10,430 nt of DNA from AM-2324 sp042091035 (GCA_042091035.1 JBELIG010000109.1:1-10430); one strand, 5' to 3'. Positions 1-7,045 are shown, counted from the stretch's first letter. Numbers and translations are program-made. The notes: generated from the letters alone by a model not told the origin.

Positions 1-5
1 ATTAA

Positions 6-1148
6 CTAATATGAACTGTCATCAAGGTCCCAATAATCAATATAGGCCAACAAGCCTCCCTTTAGACTAAAAAAACTACCCTCTAAAGAATTTTGAACTT
101 CCTGAATAAGGTCTCTACTCCTTTTACCTGATCGGCAATAGAAGATAACATTCCGAAGGTCTGGAGTCATTTGAAGATAGTCAAGAACAGTAGACCTTTG
201 AACATGTATACCACCAATATGCGTAAGCGCCCGCTCTTCCTGCTCTCGAATATCGACCAACACATACGCTCCTGTATCAATTAAGGTTTTTACCTCTTTT
301 GGACTACGCTCAAAATCTAAATCGTCCACGGCAGGACCATTACAAAAAAGGTCGTAATCTATCAGTCGTTCTATGGAAATCGGCGGCTCGCTATTTTTAA
401 ATTTTATTACTTTATAGTCATTATTCAATGCATCAAACAATAGTAAATTACTAGCTAATGGCTCACCCTGCTCTGTAATGATTTTGATCACCTCATTGGC
501 TTGTAAAGATCCTATTATGGCTGGAAGAACCCCCAAAACACCTCCTTCGGAACAATCTAGTACTGATCCTGAATCAGGAGGGACAGGAAAAAGGTCTCTA
601 TAATTGGGACTCCTTCCTGTGCTAGAAAGATAATTAAAAACGGAAACCTGTCCTTCAAATTGATGAACAGAGCCATACACAACGGGAAGCCCTTCAAGCA
701 CTGCTATATCATTGATCAAATATCTGCTTGCAAAATTGTCTGTACAATCAACAAGTATGTCATAGGACTGGACCAAATCTGCTGCATTATCCTTACTTAT
801 AGCATAGGGATAAGCAAGCAATTCTATATCTGAATTTATGCGTCCTATCTTCTCAACTGCCTTCTCTGCTTTTAAGGCACCTATATCATGCTCGGAATAT
901 AATATTTGCCTATGCAAATTACTGAACGATACTATATCGTTGTCAACAACGCCTATAGACCCAACTCCTGCAGCCCCTAAATACTGCAATACTGGACAGC
1001 CAAGTCCTCCAGCCCCTATTACTAATACCCGCGAATCTTTCAACCGCTGCTGTGCCTCAACACCAAATCCTGGGATCAGGATCTGACGGCTATATCGTTC
1101 TTTTTCACGCTTGTCTAAAGCCATCTTTAGGATTCTTGATTCATTCAA
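6..1148 (-). CDS. ThiF/MoeB/HesA-family adenylyltransferase with C-terminal rhodanese domain
   Basis: This 380-residue cytosolic protein is an E1-like enzyme expected to adenylate the C-terminal glycine of a ubiquitin-like sulfur carrier (ThiS or MoaD type). The rhodanese domain would supply persulfide sulfur for thiamine or molybdopterin synthesis. The N-terminal domain (about 15-250) shows the ATP loop GAGGLG at 45-50, Asp70, Asn77, Arg80, Lys93, the CTDNFASRYLIND stretch at 135-147 and the conserved Cys199 in DCSEGGVLGVLP. The rhodanese domain (about 282-378) carries the active-site loop CRSGKR with Cys338. The zinc-binding CxxC pairs of MoeB are absent: NYRD occupies 182-185 and only one Cys (269) remains near the second pair. 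Met9 (codon at 1124) is an equally good start, since homologs usually begin just before the ERYSRQ motif. The sequence does not decide between thiamine and molybdopterin roles, because the downstream genes are outside the window. Confidence 0.9.
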   Translation of the reverse strand: MNESRILKMALDKREKERYSRQILIPGFGVEAQQRLKDSRVLVIGAGGLGCPVLQYLGAAGVGSIGVVDNDIVSFSNLHRQILYSEHDIGALKAEKAVEKIGRINSDIELLAYPYAISKDNAADLVQSYDILVDCTDNFASRYLINDIAVLEGLPVVYGSVHQFEGQVSVFNYLSSTGRSPNYRDLFPVPPDSGSVLDCSEGGVLGVLPAIIGSLQANEVIKIITEQGEPLASNLLLFDALNNDYKVIKFKNSEPPISIERLIDYDLFCNGPAVDDLDFERSPKEVKTLIDTGAYVLVDIREQEERALTHIGGIHVQRSTVLDYLQMTPDLRNVIFYCRSGKRSRDLIQEVQNSLEGSFFSLKGGLLAYIDYWDLDDSSY

Positions 1149-1222
1149 AAGTAAACTAAAATATTGATTTCAACCCACGGGAATCACTAAGGGTTCTATG
1201 AATTAATAAATCCTTATCAAAT

Positions 1223-1230
1223 TAATTTTG
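1223..1230 (+). promoter_or_regulatory. Candidate -7 box for the 1286 gene
   Basis: TAATTTTG matches the Bacteroidota -7 consensus TAnnTTTG and lies about 55 bases before the start codon of the membrane-protein gene. There is no convincing TTTG -33 box at the usual 19-21 base spacing; the nearest is TATG at 1197-1200, 22 bases away. The region also has to hold the divergent promoter of the ThiF-like gene. For that strand I see only an isolated TAGATTTG (1233-1240) without a partner. Confidence 0.3.
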
Positions 1231-1285
1231 TTCAAATCTATCATTGTGACCGATTGATTTATTATTTTTCCAAAAAAATAAGCTC

Positions 1286-1708
1286 ATGTCTCATATTAAA
1301 GATCAACTGGAAGAAATCGGCGAAGCTGCTGGTGACAAATTCAAAAAAATATTAAAATGGGCATCGCTCCTACTAGTCCTCGGTGGCTTATGCTTCTTTT
1401 GGGTTTGCTCCTGGACATACTCAGATGGAACACGTGCTGGCCAACTTATTAAGGTAACAAAAAAAGGCATTGTCTTTAAAACCTACGAAGGTCAACTGAA
1501 CCTTGGCGGACTCTCGGGAGATAGCAGCTCAGATGGCCTGCAAGGGAACATTTGGGATTTTTCTGTGATCAAAAATGAGGTATACCAAGACCTTCAAAAT
1601 TATGAAGGAAGAAAAGTAAAACTATCGTATAAAGAGCGCTATAAAACTATGCCTTGGCTTGGCAAAACAAATTATATAGTCACAGGAATAGAACCAGTGA
1701 ATGAATAA
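1286..1708 (+). CDS. Hypothetical single-pass membrane protein
   Basis: I do not recognise a named family for this 140-residue protein. It starts with a charged, probably amphipathic helix (1-22, rich in Lys, Glu and Asp), followed by one strongly hydrophobic segment at about 25-44 (LKWASLLLVLGGLCFFWVC). The rest, about 95 residues, is soluble and beta-rich in appearance, with phrases such as GQLIKVTKKGIVFKTYEG and YEGRKVKLSYKERY that suggest a small barrel or OB-like fold. The positive charges before the segment suggest an N-in, C-out topology, so the soluble part would sit in the periplasm. There is no lipobox and no cleavage site typical of a signal peptide. It stands alone: divergent from the ThiF-like gene, with its own terminator directly after the stop codon. 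The function is unknown. Confidence 0.8.
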   Translation: MSHIKDQLEEIGEAAGDKFKKILKWASLLLVLGGLCFFWVCSWTYSDGTRAGQLIKVTKKGIVFKTYEGQLNLGGLSGDSSSDGLQGNIWDFSVIKNEVYQDLQNYEGRKVKLSYKERYKTMPWLGKTNYIVTGIEPVNE

Positions 1709-1709
1709 T

Positions 1710-1734
1710 AAGAAGGTTTATACCTTCTTTTTTT
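1710..1734 (+). terminator. Rho-independent terminator after the membrane-protein gene
   Basis: An 8-bp stem AAGAAGGT / ACCTTCTT (1710-1717 with 1722-1729) closes a 4-base loop and is followed by a T run to 1734. It begins 2 bases after the stop codon, so the upstream gene is transcribed separately from the oxidoreductase gene that follows. Confidence 0.75.
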
Positions 1735-1813
1735 ATTTCATTTCGTAAGTTTAGACCATGAGATTATATCAGGCATATATCCTTTCCAAAATGCCCTGGG
1801 TATTCATTCCGGG

Positions 1814-1845
1814 TTTGTAGATATTCAACTACGAACTATCCTTTA
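1814..1845 (+). promoter_or_regulatory. Weak candidate promoter for the saccharopine-dehydrogenase-like gene
   Basis: TTTG at 1814-1817 is followed after 19 bases by TATCCTTTA (1837-1845). This approximates the Bacteroidota TTTG-N19-TAnnTTTG arrangement, but the -7 box has an extra base and no final G. Its position fits a leader of about 20 bases before the ATG at 1870. The preceding terminator means a promoter must lie somewhere in 1735-1869. Confidence 0.3.
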
Positions 1846-1869
1846 TTCAAACGAACAAACTAATTAATA

Positions 1870-2997
1870 ATGAGCAAAATAATTGTCCTAGGGGCAGGTA
1901 TGGTCGGCAGTGCCATGGCTATAGACCTAGCTAAAACACATGAGGTAACCATCACAGATCTAAGTCAAAAAGTACTTGATACCGTAAAAGGTCGAGCAAA
2001 CTCTTTGAAGACTCAAGTTCTAGACGTAACACAAACAGATACACTTAAGGAAGAAATCAGCGATTTTGATCTCGTTATATGTGCAGTTCCTGGTTTTCTA
2101 GGTTATCAGACATTAAAAGTTATCATAGAGGCTAAAAAGGATGTAGTTGATATTTCATTTTTCCCTGAAGATGCGCTTGAACTTGATAAACTTGCCAAAG
2201 AAAATGGCGTTACTGCAGTGGTAGATTGTGGTGTAGCACCTGGTATGGGAAACATCATATTAGGCTATTACAATGAAAAAATGAAGATCACAGACTTCGA
2301 GTGTTTAGTGGGTGGACTGCCAAAAACCAAGAAGTGGCCATTCTGCTACAAAGCACCTTTCTCTCCTGTTGATGTCATAGAAGAATACACAAGACCGGCT
2401 AGATACGTTGAACATAGCAAACTAGTAACAAGAGAAGCACTTACTGACTGTGAATATGTAGAATTCGAATCGGTAGGAACATTAGAATCATTCAACTCAG
2501 ATGGACTTCGTTCCATTATAAAGACTATGCCTCATATTCCAAACATGAAGGAAAAAACCCTTCGTTATCCTGGGCATGTAGAATATATCAAAGTACTAAA
2601 ATCATCAGGATTCTTCGCAGAGGAGCCTATTACGGTCAATGGAACGGAAGTGAAGCCGCTGGACTTTACCAGTAAGATCTTATTTGATGAGTGGAAGCTA
2701 GGACCGACAGAACCAGAACTTACCGTTATGCGAATAAGCATAAAAGGTAAAGCTATGGATGGCCAAGATTGCTCCATCACCTATCATCTGCACGATGAAT
2801 ATGATGCGGATACTGAAACGAGTTCTATGGCTCGCACAACTGGATATACAGCAACAGCAGTTGCTAACCTATTCCTTAAAGGTATTTTCAAGGAAAAAGG
2901 AGTCTTCCCACCCGAGCTAATCGGAAAACATGAAGAAGTTTTCCATTATGTCCTTAATTACCTGGAAGAAAGAAAGGTTTACTATAAGTTATCTTAA
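1870..2997 (+). CDS. Saccharopine dehydrogenase-family oxidoreductase
   Basis: This 375-residue cytosolic enzyme belongs to the LYS9 / lysine 6-dehydrogenase-like branch of the saccharopine dehydrogenase family. These enzymes use NAD(P) to oxidise or form secondary amines of lysine-derived amino acids. The N-terminus is a Rossmann fold with GAGMVG at 8-13 and an acidic residue (Asp30) after the second strand, which suggests NAD preference. The segment VVDISFFPEDALELDKLAKENGVTAVVDCGVAPG (about 92-125, quoted in part: VVDCGVAPGMGN) is typical of the domain junction. The rest is the alpha/beta catalytic C-terminal domain. The length is normal for single-domain members. Candidates are L-lysine 6-dehydrogenase or a saccharopine reductase in lysine breakdown. 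No partner gene such as a lysine-ketoglutarate reductase or an aminoadipate semialdehyde dehydrogenase is nearby, so I leave the substrate open. Confidence 0.88.
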   Translation: MSKIIVLGAGMVGSAMAIDLAKTHEVTITDLSQKVLDTVKGRANSLKTQVLDVTQTDTLKEEISDFDLVICAVPGFLGYQTLKVIIEAKKDVVDISFFPEDALELDKLAKENGVTAVVDCGVAPGMGNIILGYYNEKMKITDFECLVGGLPKTKKWPFCYKAPFSPVDVIEEYTRPARYVEHSKLVTREALTDCEYVEFESVGTLESFNSDGLRSIIKTMPHIPNMKEKTLRYPGHVEYIKVLKSSGFFAEEPITVNGTEVKPLDFTSKILFDEWKLGPTEPELTVMRISIKGKAMDGQDCSITYHLHDEYDADTETSSMARTTGYTATAVANLFLKGIFKEKGVFPPELIGKHEEVFHYVLNYLEERKVYYKLS

Positions 2998-2998
2998 A

Positions 2999-3030
2999 AA
3001 AATGCAGCTGTTATTGAACAGCTGCATTTT
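2999..3030. terminator. Bidirectional terminator between convergent genes
   Basis: A 14-bp perfect stem (2999-3012 with 3017-3030, core ATGCAGCTGTT / AACAGCTGCAT) closes the loop ATTG. It is flanked by A-rich sequence on the left and T-rich sequence on the right, so it can end transcription from both sides. It starts just after the oxidoreductase stop codon, and its left arm and loop contain the stop codon and last bases of the opposing cryptochrome-like gene. Confidence 0.85.
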
Positions 3031-4513
3031 CTTTATCTAATAGCTCTAAAAAAGCGTTCGCATGATCCATATGCTTGTCCTTTTTCTCTTCAGGCATTTT
3101 ATCAAACATTCGGACGAGCATACCCAATCTTGGGTTTCGTGTAAAGAAGTCTCTATGCACATGCATAAAACGCCAAAATAAGCCATCCCAAGTCTCTTGC
3201 CAAGGGCCTTTACTAAAATTACTCATCTTCATCAGATAATTACTACCGCTGATATAAGGTTTGGTAGCCATTAGGCCTCCGTCTGCAAATTGACTCATTC
3301 CATATACATTTGGCACCATAACCCAATCATAAGCATCGATGTACATTTCCATGAACCATTTATACACTTCATCAGGATCGAATTCACATAAAAGCATAAA
3401 ATTACCTAATACCATCAATCGCTCAATATGATGATTGTAGCCTGTACTCAACAGTTGTTTAATCGTATGATCCAGAATTGGGATACCTGTAGTTCCGTCA
3501 TAGAATGAAGCTGGAATCTTCCTATCAAAGCCCCAGTAATTCATCGTCCGACTTTGAACACCTTTGTGCAAGTAGAATCCTCTAATAAATTCACGCCAAC
3601 CTATAATCTGACGGATAAAACCTTCTAGAGAATTTAGTGGAACACCATGCTCGATTGCAAAATCTATTGATCTATGAACAACATATTTAGAAGTGATCAA
3701 GCCCGAATTCATCATTGGTGTCAAAACACTATGATGTAAAACAGATTCATCTTTTACAATAGCATCTTCATAAGGGCCAAACTCTTCAAAGCGCTCTTTT
3801 AAAAAGCGTTCGAACCAATCATTTGAGCCTGCATGATCTATGGGAAATAGTTTTTCACTATTAAGATCACCGTAATTATTTGCATAATTCTTCTCTACAT
3901 AATCGAACGCCTCTTTATAAAAAGAGCAAAATGGAGCATATTCCATCTGTGGAGGCACCTTTTTCTTCGGATACTTTTTCCTATTATCTGCATCATAACT
4001 CCACTTTCCGCCCACAGGCTCTTTTCTGTCATCAAGCAAAATGTCCTGCTTCTTTCGTTGTTGAATGTAAAAATCGTTATGAAAATATCTGTTCTTTGAC
4101 TTTCCAAAGAATTCTTGAAGCTCTCCTTCTTTGTTGAGAAATAAGGGATTCTCATAATACTCAATTTCCAATCCTTGAATCTTACTTTCTTTAGTCAATT
4201 GTTTATCCAACCAATTATCAACTGGCAAATAGGTATTGATATGAACAAAGCCTTCAGCATTTAATGCCTGAAATAGCACCTGAGTATTTGAAGCTTTATC
4301 AAAGGAAGATATATAACGTACTTGTATGCCTTTCTCTTCTAAAAACACTTTTAAAGACTGCATACTTGCCCTGTGAAATGCAAGCTTTTGCTTATGAAAC
4401 TTAAACTGTTTAAAAAACAAATCATGTTCAACTAAAACACATAGGTTTCCATTCGAATACAAAGGACTGTCTTCGAATAATTGATTTGGAAATATTAGGT
4501 TAAGGCTTTGCAT
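3011..4513 (-). CDS. CryB/PhrB-family cryptochrome/photolyase lacking the Fe-S cluster ligands
   Basis: This 500-residue flavoprotein belongs to the deoxyribodipyrimidine photolyase-related (FeS-BCP, prokaryotic 6-4 photolyase / CryB) family. Members use FAD and blue or UV light for DNA repair or signalling. The N-terminal antenna domain (1-125) begins LIFPNQLFEDSPLY. The FAD-binding C-terminal half shows GYNHHIERLMVLGNF (358-372; the second of the two His, His362, matches the catalytic His366 of Agrobacterium PhrB) and NVYGMSQFADGGLMATKPY (402-420). The four cluster cysteines of PhrB (350, 438, 441, 454) correspond here to Ile346, Ser434, Pro437 and Glu440, and the loop between the last two is about ten residues shorter. 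I chose the start at 4513 because it gives the family-typical N-terminus. The frame is open for 32 more codons upstream, but those bases encode the DUF2256 protein in another frame. Repair or signalling function is undecided. Confidence 0.9.
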   Translation of the reverse strand: MQSLNLIFPNQLFEDSPLYSNGNLCVLVEHDLFFKQFKFHKQKLAFHRASMQSLKVFLEEKGIQVRYISSFDKASNTQVLFQALNAEGFVHINTYLPVDNWLDKQLTKESKIQGLEIEYYENPLFLNKEGELQEFFGKSKNRYFHNDFYIQQRKKQDILLDDRKEPVGGKWSYDADNRKKYPKKKVPPQMEYAPFCSFYKEAFDYVEKNYANNYGDLNSEKLFPIDHAGSNDWFERFLKERFEEFGPYEDAIVKDESVLHHSVLTPMMNSGLITSKYVVHRSIDFAIEHGVPLNSLEGFIRQIIGWREFIRGFYLHKGVQSRTMNYWGFDRKIPASFYDGTTGIPILDHTIKQLLSTGYNHHIERLMVLGNFMLLCEFDPDEVYKWFMEMYIDAYDWVMVPNVYGMSQFADGGLMATKPYISGSNYLMKMSNFSKGPWQETWDGLFWRFMHVHRDFFTRNPRLGMLVRMFDKMPEEKKDKHMDHANAFLELLDKENAAVQ

Positions 4514-4514
4514 G

Positions 4515-4655
4515 TTATCTGTTTTTATTACGTCTACAACGCTCACTGCAATATTTGACATCATTCCAGACCTTCTCCCATTTCTTTCTCCAGGAAAAAG
4601 GACGACCACAAACTACACAGATTTTCTGAGGTAGATTTGTTTTCTTTTTCTTCAT
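4515..4655 (-). CDS. DUF2256 family small zinc-ribbon-like protein
   Basis: This 46-residue reading frame starts MKKKKTNLPQKICVVCGRPF and continues with a SWRKKWEKVW segment and KYCSERCRRNK. It is a full-length match, from memory, to the DUF2256 family. The pattern is Cys13-x2-Cys16 and Cys36-x3-Cys40, a likely single zinc site, with a strongly basic and Trp-rich middle (Trp22, Trp26, Trp30) suited to nucleic-acid contact. The biochemical role of the family is unknown to me. DUF2256 genes are often found beside photolyase/cryptochrome-related genes, as here. The stop codon is separated by one base from the ATG of the CryB-like gene, which implies translational coupling in one operon. It is too short for many gene callers and is overlapped by a spurious extension of the downstream frame. 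Confidence 0.88.
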   Translation of the reverse strand: MKKKKTNLPQKICVVCGRPFSWRKKWEKVWNDVKYCSERCRRNKNR

Positions 4656-4779
4656 TATAAACAAACAACGAAGCATAGATTAAAGATTAATCAAGAGAAT
4701 TAATTTAGTGCATTTCATACTTTTAATGCTTCAATAGCATATATTACTAAGAAGAGGTATTTAAAATTTAAATTTTGAA
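4656..4779. other. AT-rich divergent intergenic region
   Basis: This stretch separates the DUF2256-cryptochrome operon (minus) from the small-protein/SulP genes (plus), so both promoters should lie here. It contains no further reading frame that I can support. I found no clean pair of -33 and -7 boxes on either strand. Short imperfect dyads such as ATGCT-N5-AGCAT (around 4727-4741) are present but not convincing in such AT-rich sequence. Confidence 0.5.
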
Positions 4780-4830
4780 ATAATCAAAAAAATAAAAACA
4801 TCGAAATATTTTTTTTTAATTTTCACAATA

Positions 4831-5082
4831 TTGTTTTGTGCTTATACCTTTTGTGATTCAAATATACTTCAAGAAGTCCGATGGGATAAAATGGAGTTGA
4901 GTGATGTGACCGACCACGAAGAACAAAAAGAGGAAGAAGATGTAAATAGACGACTTTTAAATTCTCTCGCTAAAAAATGGTCCCTCAATAAATACTTATT
5001 AAAGAAGTACATTTCTTATAGGCTAGAATTCCCTACCAGCCATATTCCTGATATCAAAACACCACCTCCGCAACTGGTCTGA
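4831..5082 (+). CDS. Small hypothetical, probably exported protein with uncertain start
   Basis: I do not recognise this family. The coordinates use the TTG at 4831, the first accepted initiator in frame, giving 83 residues; an ATG at 4891 would give 63. Neither is satisfying. The same frame is open from 4765, and read from 4780 it gives an N-terminus IIKKIKTSKYFFLIF that continues through TILFCAYTFC. That is a textbook signal peptide: lysine-rich start, hydrophobic core, small or polar residues at the end. The codon at 4780 is ATA, so either a rare start is used or an ATG was lost. The mature part would begin near DSNILQEV. It has an acidic patch (EEQKEEED), a basic helix rich in Lys and Tyr, and a C-terminus KTPPPQLV. 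The SulP gene follows 72 bases downstream on the same strand, so they may be co-transcribed. Confidence 0.5.
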   Translation: MFCAYTFCDSNILQEVRWDKMELSDVTDHEEQKEEEDVNRRLLNSLAKKWSLNKYLLKKYISYRLEFPTSHIPDIKTPPPQLV

Positions 5083-5117
5083 TTCATTTTTCGAATTTTA
5101 TCTATTCAATAATATTT

Positions 5118-5134
5118 CAATCCATCCTGGATTG
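5118..5134 (+). repeat. Short hairpin in the SulP leader
   Basis: A perfect 7-bp inverted repeat, CAATCCA-TCC-TGGATTG, ends 20 bases before the SulP start codon. No T run follows, so it is not an intrinsic terminator. It could affect translation initiation or be chance. Confidence 0.3.
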
Positions 5135-5154
5135 TTACCCAATAGTATTTTACG

Positions 5155-7011
5155 ATGAAAAATAAATTAGGTTTTGACTTCTCACATTTTAGGGGAGATT
5201 TCTTTGGAGGTATAACCGCTGGTATAGTAGCACTCCCCCTTGCACTAGCATTTGGCCTTCAATCTGGCCTAGGGGCGGATGCTGGACTTTACGGTGCAAT
5301 ATTTATCAGTTTTTTTGCTGCACTATTTGGCGGCACCAACACACAGATTTCAGGACCAACAGCGCCTATGACTGCCGTCTCCATGGTTATTATTGCTGGA
5401 ATGATAGCAGCATTTGAGGGAGACTTAAAACTTGCATTACCAGCAATCTTGGCCGTATTTATTTTAGCTGGAATCTTCCAAATTGCCTTAGGATTACTTA
5501 AGGTAGGTAGTTACATTAGGTATATTCCATATCCTGTAGTATCTGGTTTCATGTCTGGTATTGGTATTATAATTTTAATCACGCAATTTCTCCCAATGCT
5601 GGGTTACTATCCCAAGGAAGACAATGCTTTAATTGATGCCTATAAGGTAGAGGCAAAAGAGATTCTATTGAACAGGGTTCTATTAGAAAGAGGTGATGAA
5701 GCTACACTAAACATTTCAGATTATGAAAATGTAATTCGTTTGGCTCCAGCAATTTCAGCAGCTGACATTGAAAAAGAAGCTGAGATCATTGCAGCAAGCA
5801 ATTCTTCAGGTGTCATTGGTTCATTAAAGACACTTGGACGAGCATTAAAAACTATTAACTTCACCGATTTGATTATCGGCCTATTGACCATATTTATTAT
5901 CTATGGATTTAAACGGATAACTAAAGCTATTCCAAGTACCCTAGTCGCCTTATTATTTACTTCACTTGGATCTTATTTTTTACTTGGTCCTGATGGATAC
6001 AGAACAATTGGAACAATCCCCTCTGGCTTCCCTCCATTACGATTGGAAATATTTTCTGAATTTAGTCTTAGCTCAATAAGTCCATACATTTTTACAGCAC
6101 TATCTCTTGCCTTACTTGGTGCCATTGATTCCCTATTAACCTCTGTAGTTGCGGACAACATGACCAAGACTAAGCACAACCCAAATAAAGAACTAATTGG
6201 GCAAGGAATCGGTAATTCTATAGCTGCAATTTTTGGTGGCATCCCTGGAGCTGGTGCAACAATTCGTACTGTGGTAAACATCAACTCGGGTGGAAAAACA
6301 AAACTTTCTGGAATGGTGGCTGGTGTATTACTCTTAATGGTATTACTTGTTCTTGGACCAACTGCATCTATGATTCCTGCAGCTGTGCTAGCTGGCATAT
6401 TAGTTACAGTTGGTATTGGCGTCTTGGACTACAGAGGAATTAGAAGTATTCCATACATTCCAAAGTCTGAGGTATTAGTAATGGTTTTAGTTCTTATTCT
6501 AACAGTTTTTGTTGGACTAATTGAAGCAGTAGCGATTGGCCTAGTACTTGCATCTATTCTCTTTATGAAAAGTATTTCTGATATCGTTGAAAATAGAACT
6601 AGAGCTGCTCCGCTTAAAGAGTTTTCGAGAGAAGTACTTTGGAAAGATGAAGAAAAATACTTTAATAAAATCAAGGATAAGGTTTACATTAAACACCTTG
6701 ACGGTCCCTTGTTCTTTGGTTTTGCATCCAGATTCCAAGATATGTTTAATGCATTACCACAAATAAAAATTGTGGTCATTAGGATGGATAAGGTGCCCTA
6801 TGTAGATCAATCCGGCCTTATAGCTTTGGAAGATGCTATATTAGATCTTAGGGAAAAAGATATAAAAGTTGCTTTTACCGATCTACATGGTCAACCCCTA
6901 GATATGTTTAAACAATATAACATCCTTCCGAAGATTGTCCCAGAGGAACAATCATTTGAAACCTTTGAAGATTGTATGGAATGGATCAAGGATGAATTAA
7001 GAACTAAATAG
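5155..7011 (+). CDS. SulP-family anion transporter with STAS domain, BicA-like (probable Na+/bicarbonate symporter)
   Basis: This 618-residue inner-membrane protein belongs to the SulP/SLC26 family. Residues 13-480 form the transmembrane core with SGPTAPMTAVSM (66-77) near TM3, LLGAIDSLLTSVVADNMTKT (320-339) near TM8 and GGIPGAGATIRTVVNINSGG (361-380). Asp325 and Thr329 match the spacing of the Na+-coordinating Asp258/Thr262 of cyanobacterial BicA, as I recall it, which favours Na+-dependent bicarbonate uptake over proton-coupled sulfate uptake. A C-terminal STAS domain (about 508-615) contains VPYVDQSG (547-554). Residues 153-236 form an extra hydrophilic segment between membrane helices. 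The leader contains a small hairpin, and a strong terminator follows the stop codon. It converges on the proteorhodopsin gene, which suggests, but does not prove, a link between light-driven ion gradients and anion uptake. Sulfate or another oxyanion remains possible as the substrate. Confidence 0.88.
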   Translation: MKNKLGFDFSHFRGDFFGGITAGIVALPLALAFGLQSGLGADAGLYGAIFISFFAALFGGTNTQISGPTAPMTAVSMVIIAGMIAAFEGDLKLALPAILAVFILAGIFQIALGLLKVGSYIRYIPYPVVSGFMSGIGIIILITQFLPMLGYYPKEDNALIDAYKVEAKEILLNRVLLERGDEATLNISDYENVIRLAPAISAADIEKEAEIIAASNSSGVIGSLKTLGRALKTINFTDLIIGLLTIFIIYGFKRITKAIPSTLVALLFTSLGSYFLLGPDGYRTIGTIPSGFPPLRLEIFSEFSLSSISPYIFTALSLALLGAIDSLLTSVVADNMTKTKHNPNKELIGQGIGNSIAAIFGGIPGAGATIRTVVNINSGGKTKLSGMVAGVLLLMVLLVLGPTASMIPAAVLAGILVTVGIGVLDYRGIRSIPYIPKSEVLVMVLVLILTVFVGLIEAVAIGLVLASILFMKSISDIVENRTRAAPLKEFSREVLWKDEEKYFNKIKDKVYIKHLDGPLFFGFASRFQDMFNALPQIKIVVIRMDKVPYVDQSGLIALEDAILDLREKDIKVAFTDLHGQPLDMFKQYNILPKIVPEEQSFETFEDCMEWIKDELRTK

Positions 7012-7012
7012 T

Positions 7013-7045
7013 AAAAAACCGATCAGTATACTGATCGGTTTTTTT
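7013..7045. terminator. Strong terminator after the SulP gene
   Basis: A 14-bp stem (7013-7026 with 7031-7044, core CCGATCAG / CTGATCGG) closes the loop TATA, with six A on the left and seven T on the right. It begins just after the SulP stop codon and is symmetrical, so it can also act on the opposite strand. Confidence 0.9.

Noticed and set aside
4514..4609. Upstream extension of the CryB-like gene to 4609 (532 residues, starting MVVLFPGERNGRR)
   Set aside because: These bases encode the C-terminal two thirds of the DUF2256 protein in another frame, and the extension has no family similarity. The family-typical N-terminus begins at the ATG at 4513.
4656..4830. CRISPR-like or direct-repeat structure in the AT-rich gap
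   Set aside because: Only short AT-rich similarities and 5-bp dyads are present, with no regular repeats or spacers.
5973..6398. 141-codon minus-strand frame opposite the SulP gene
   Set aside because: It lies fully within a strongly supported gene, has no recognisable motif, and reads as an antisense shadow of hydrophobic helices.
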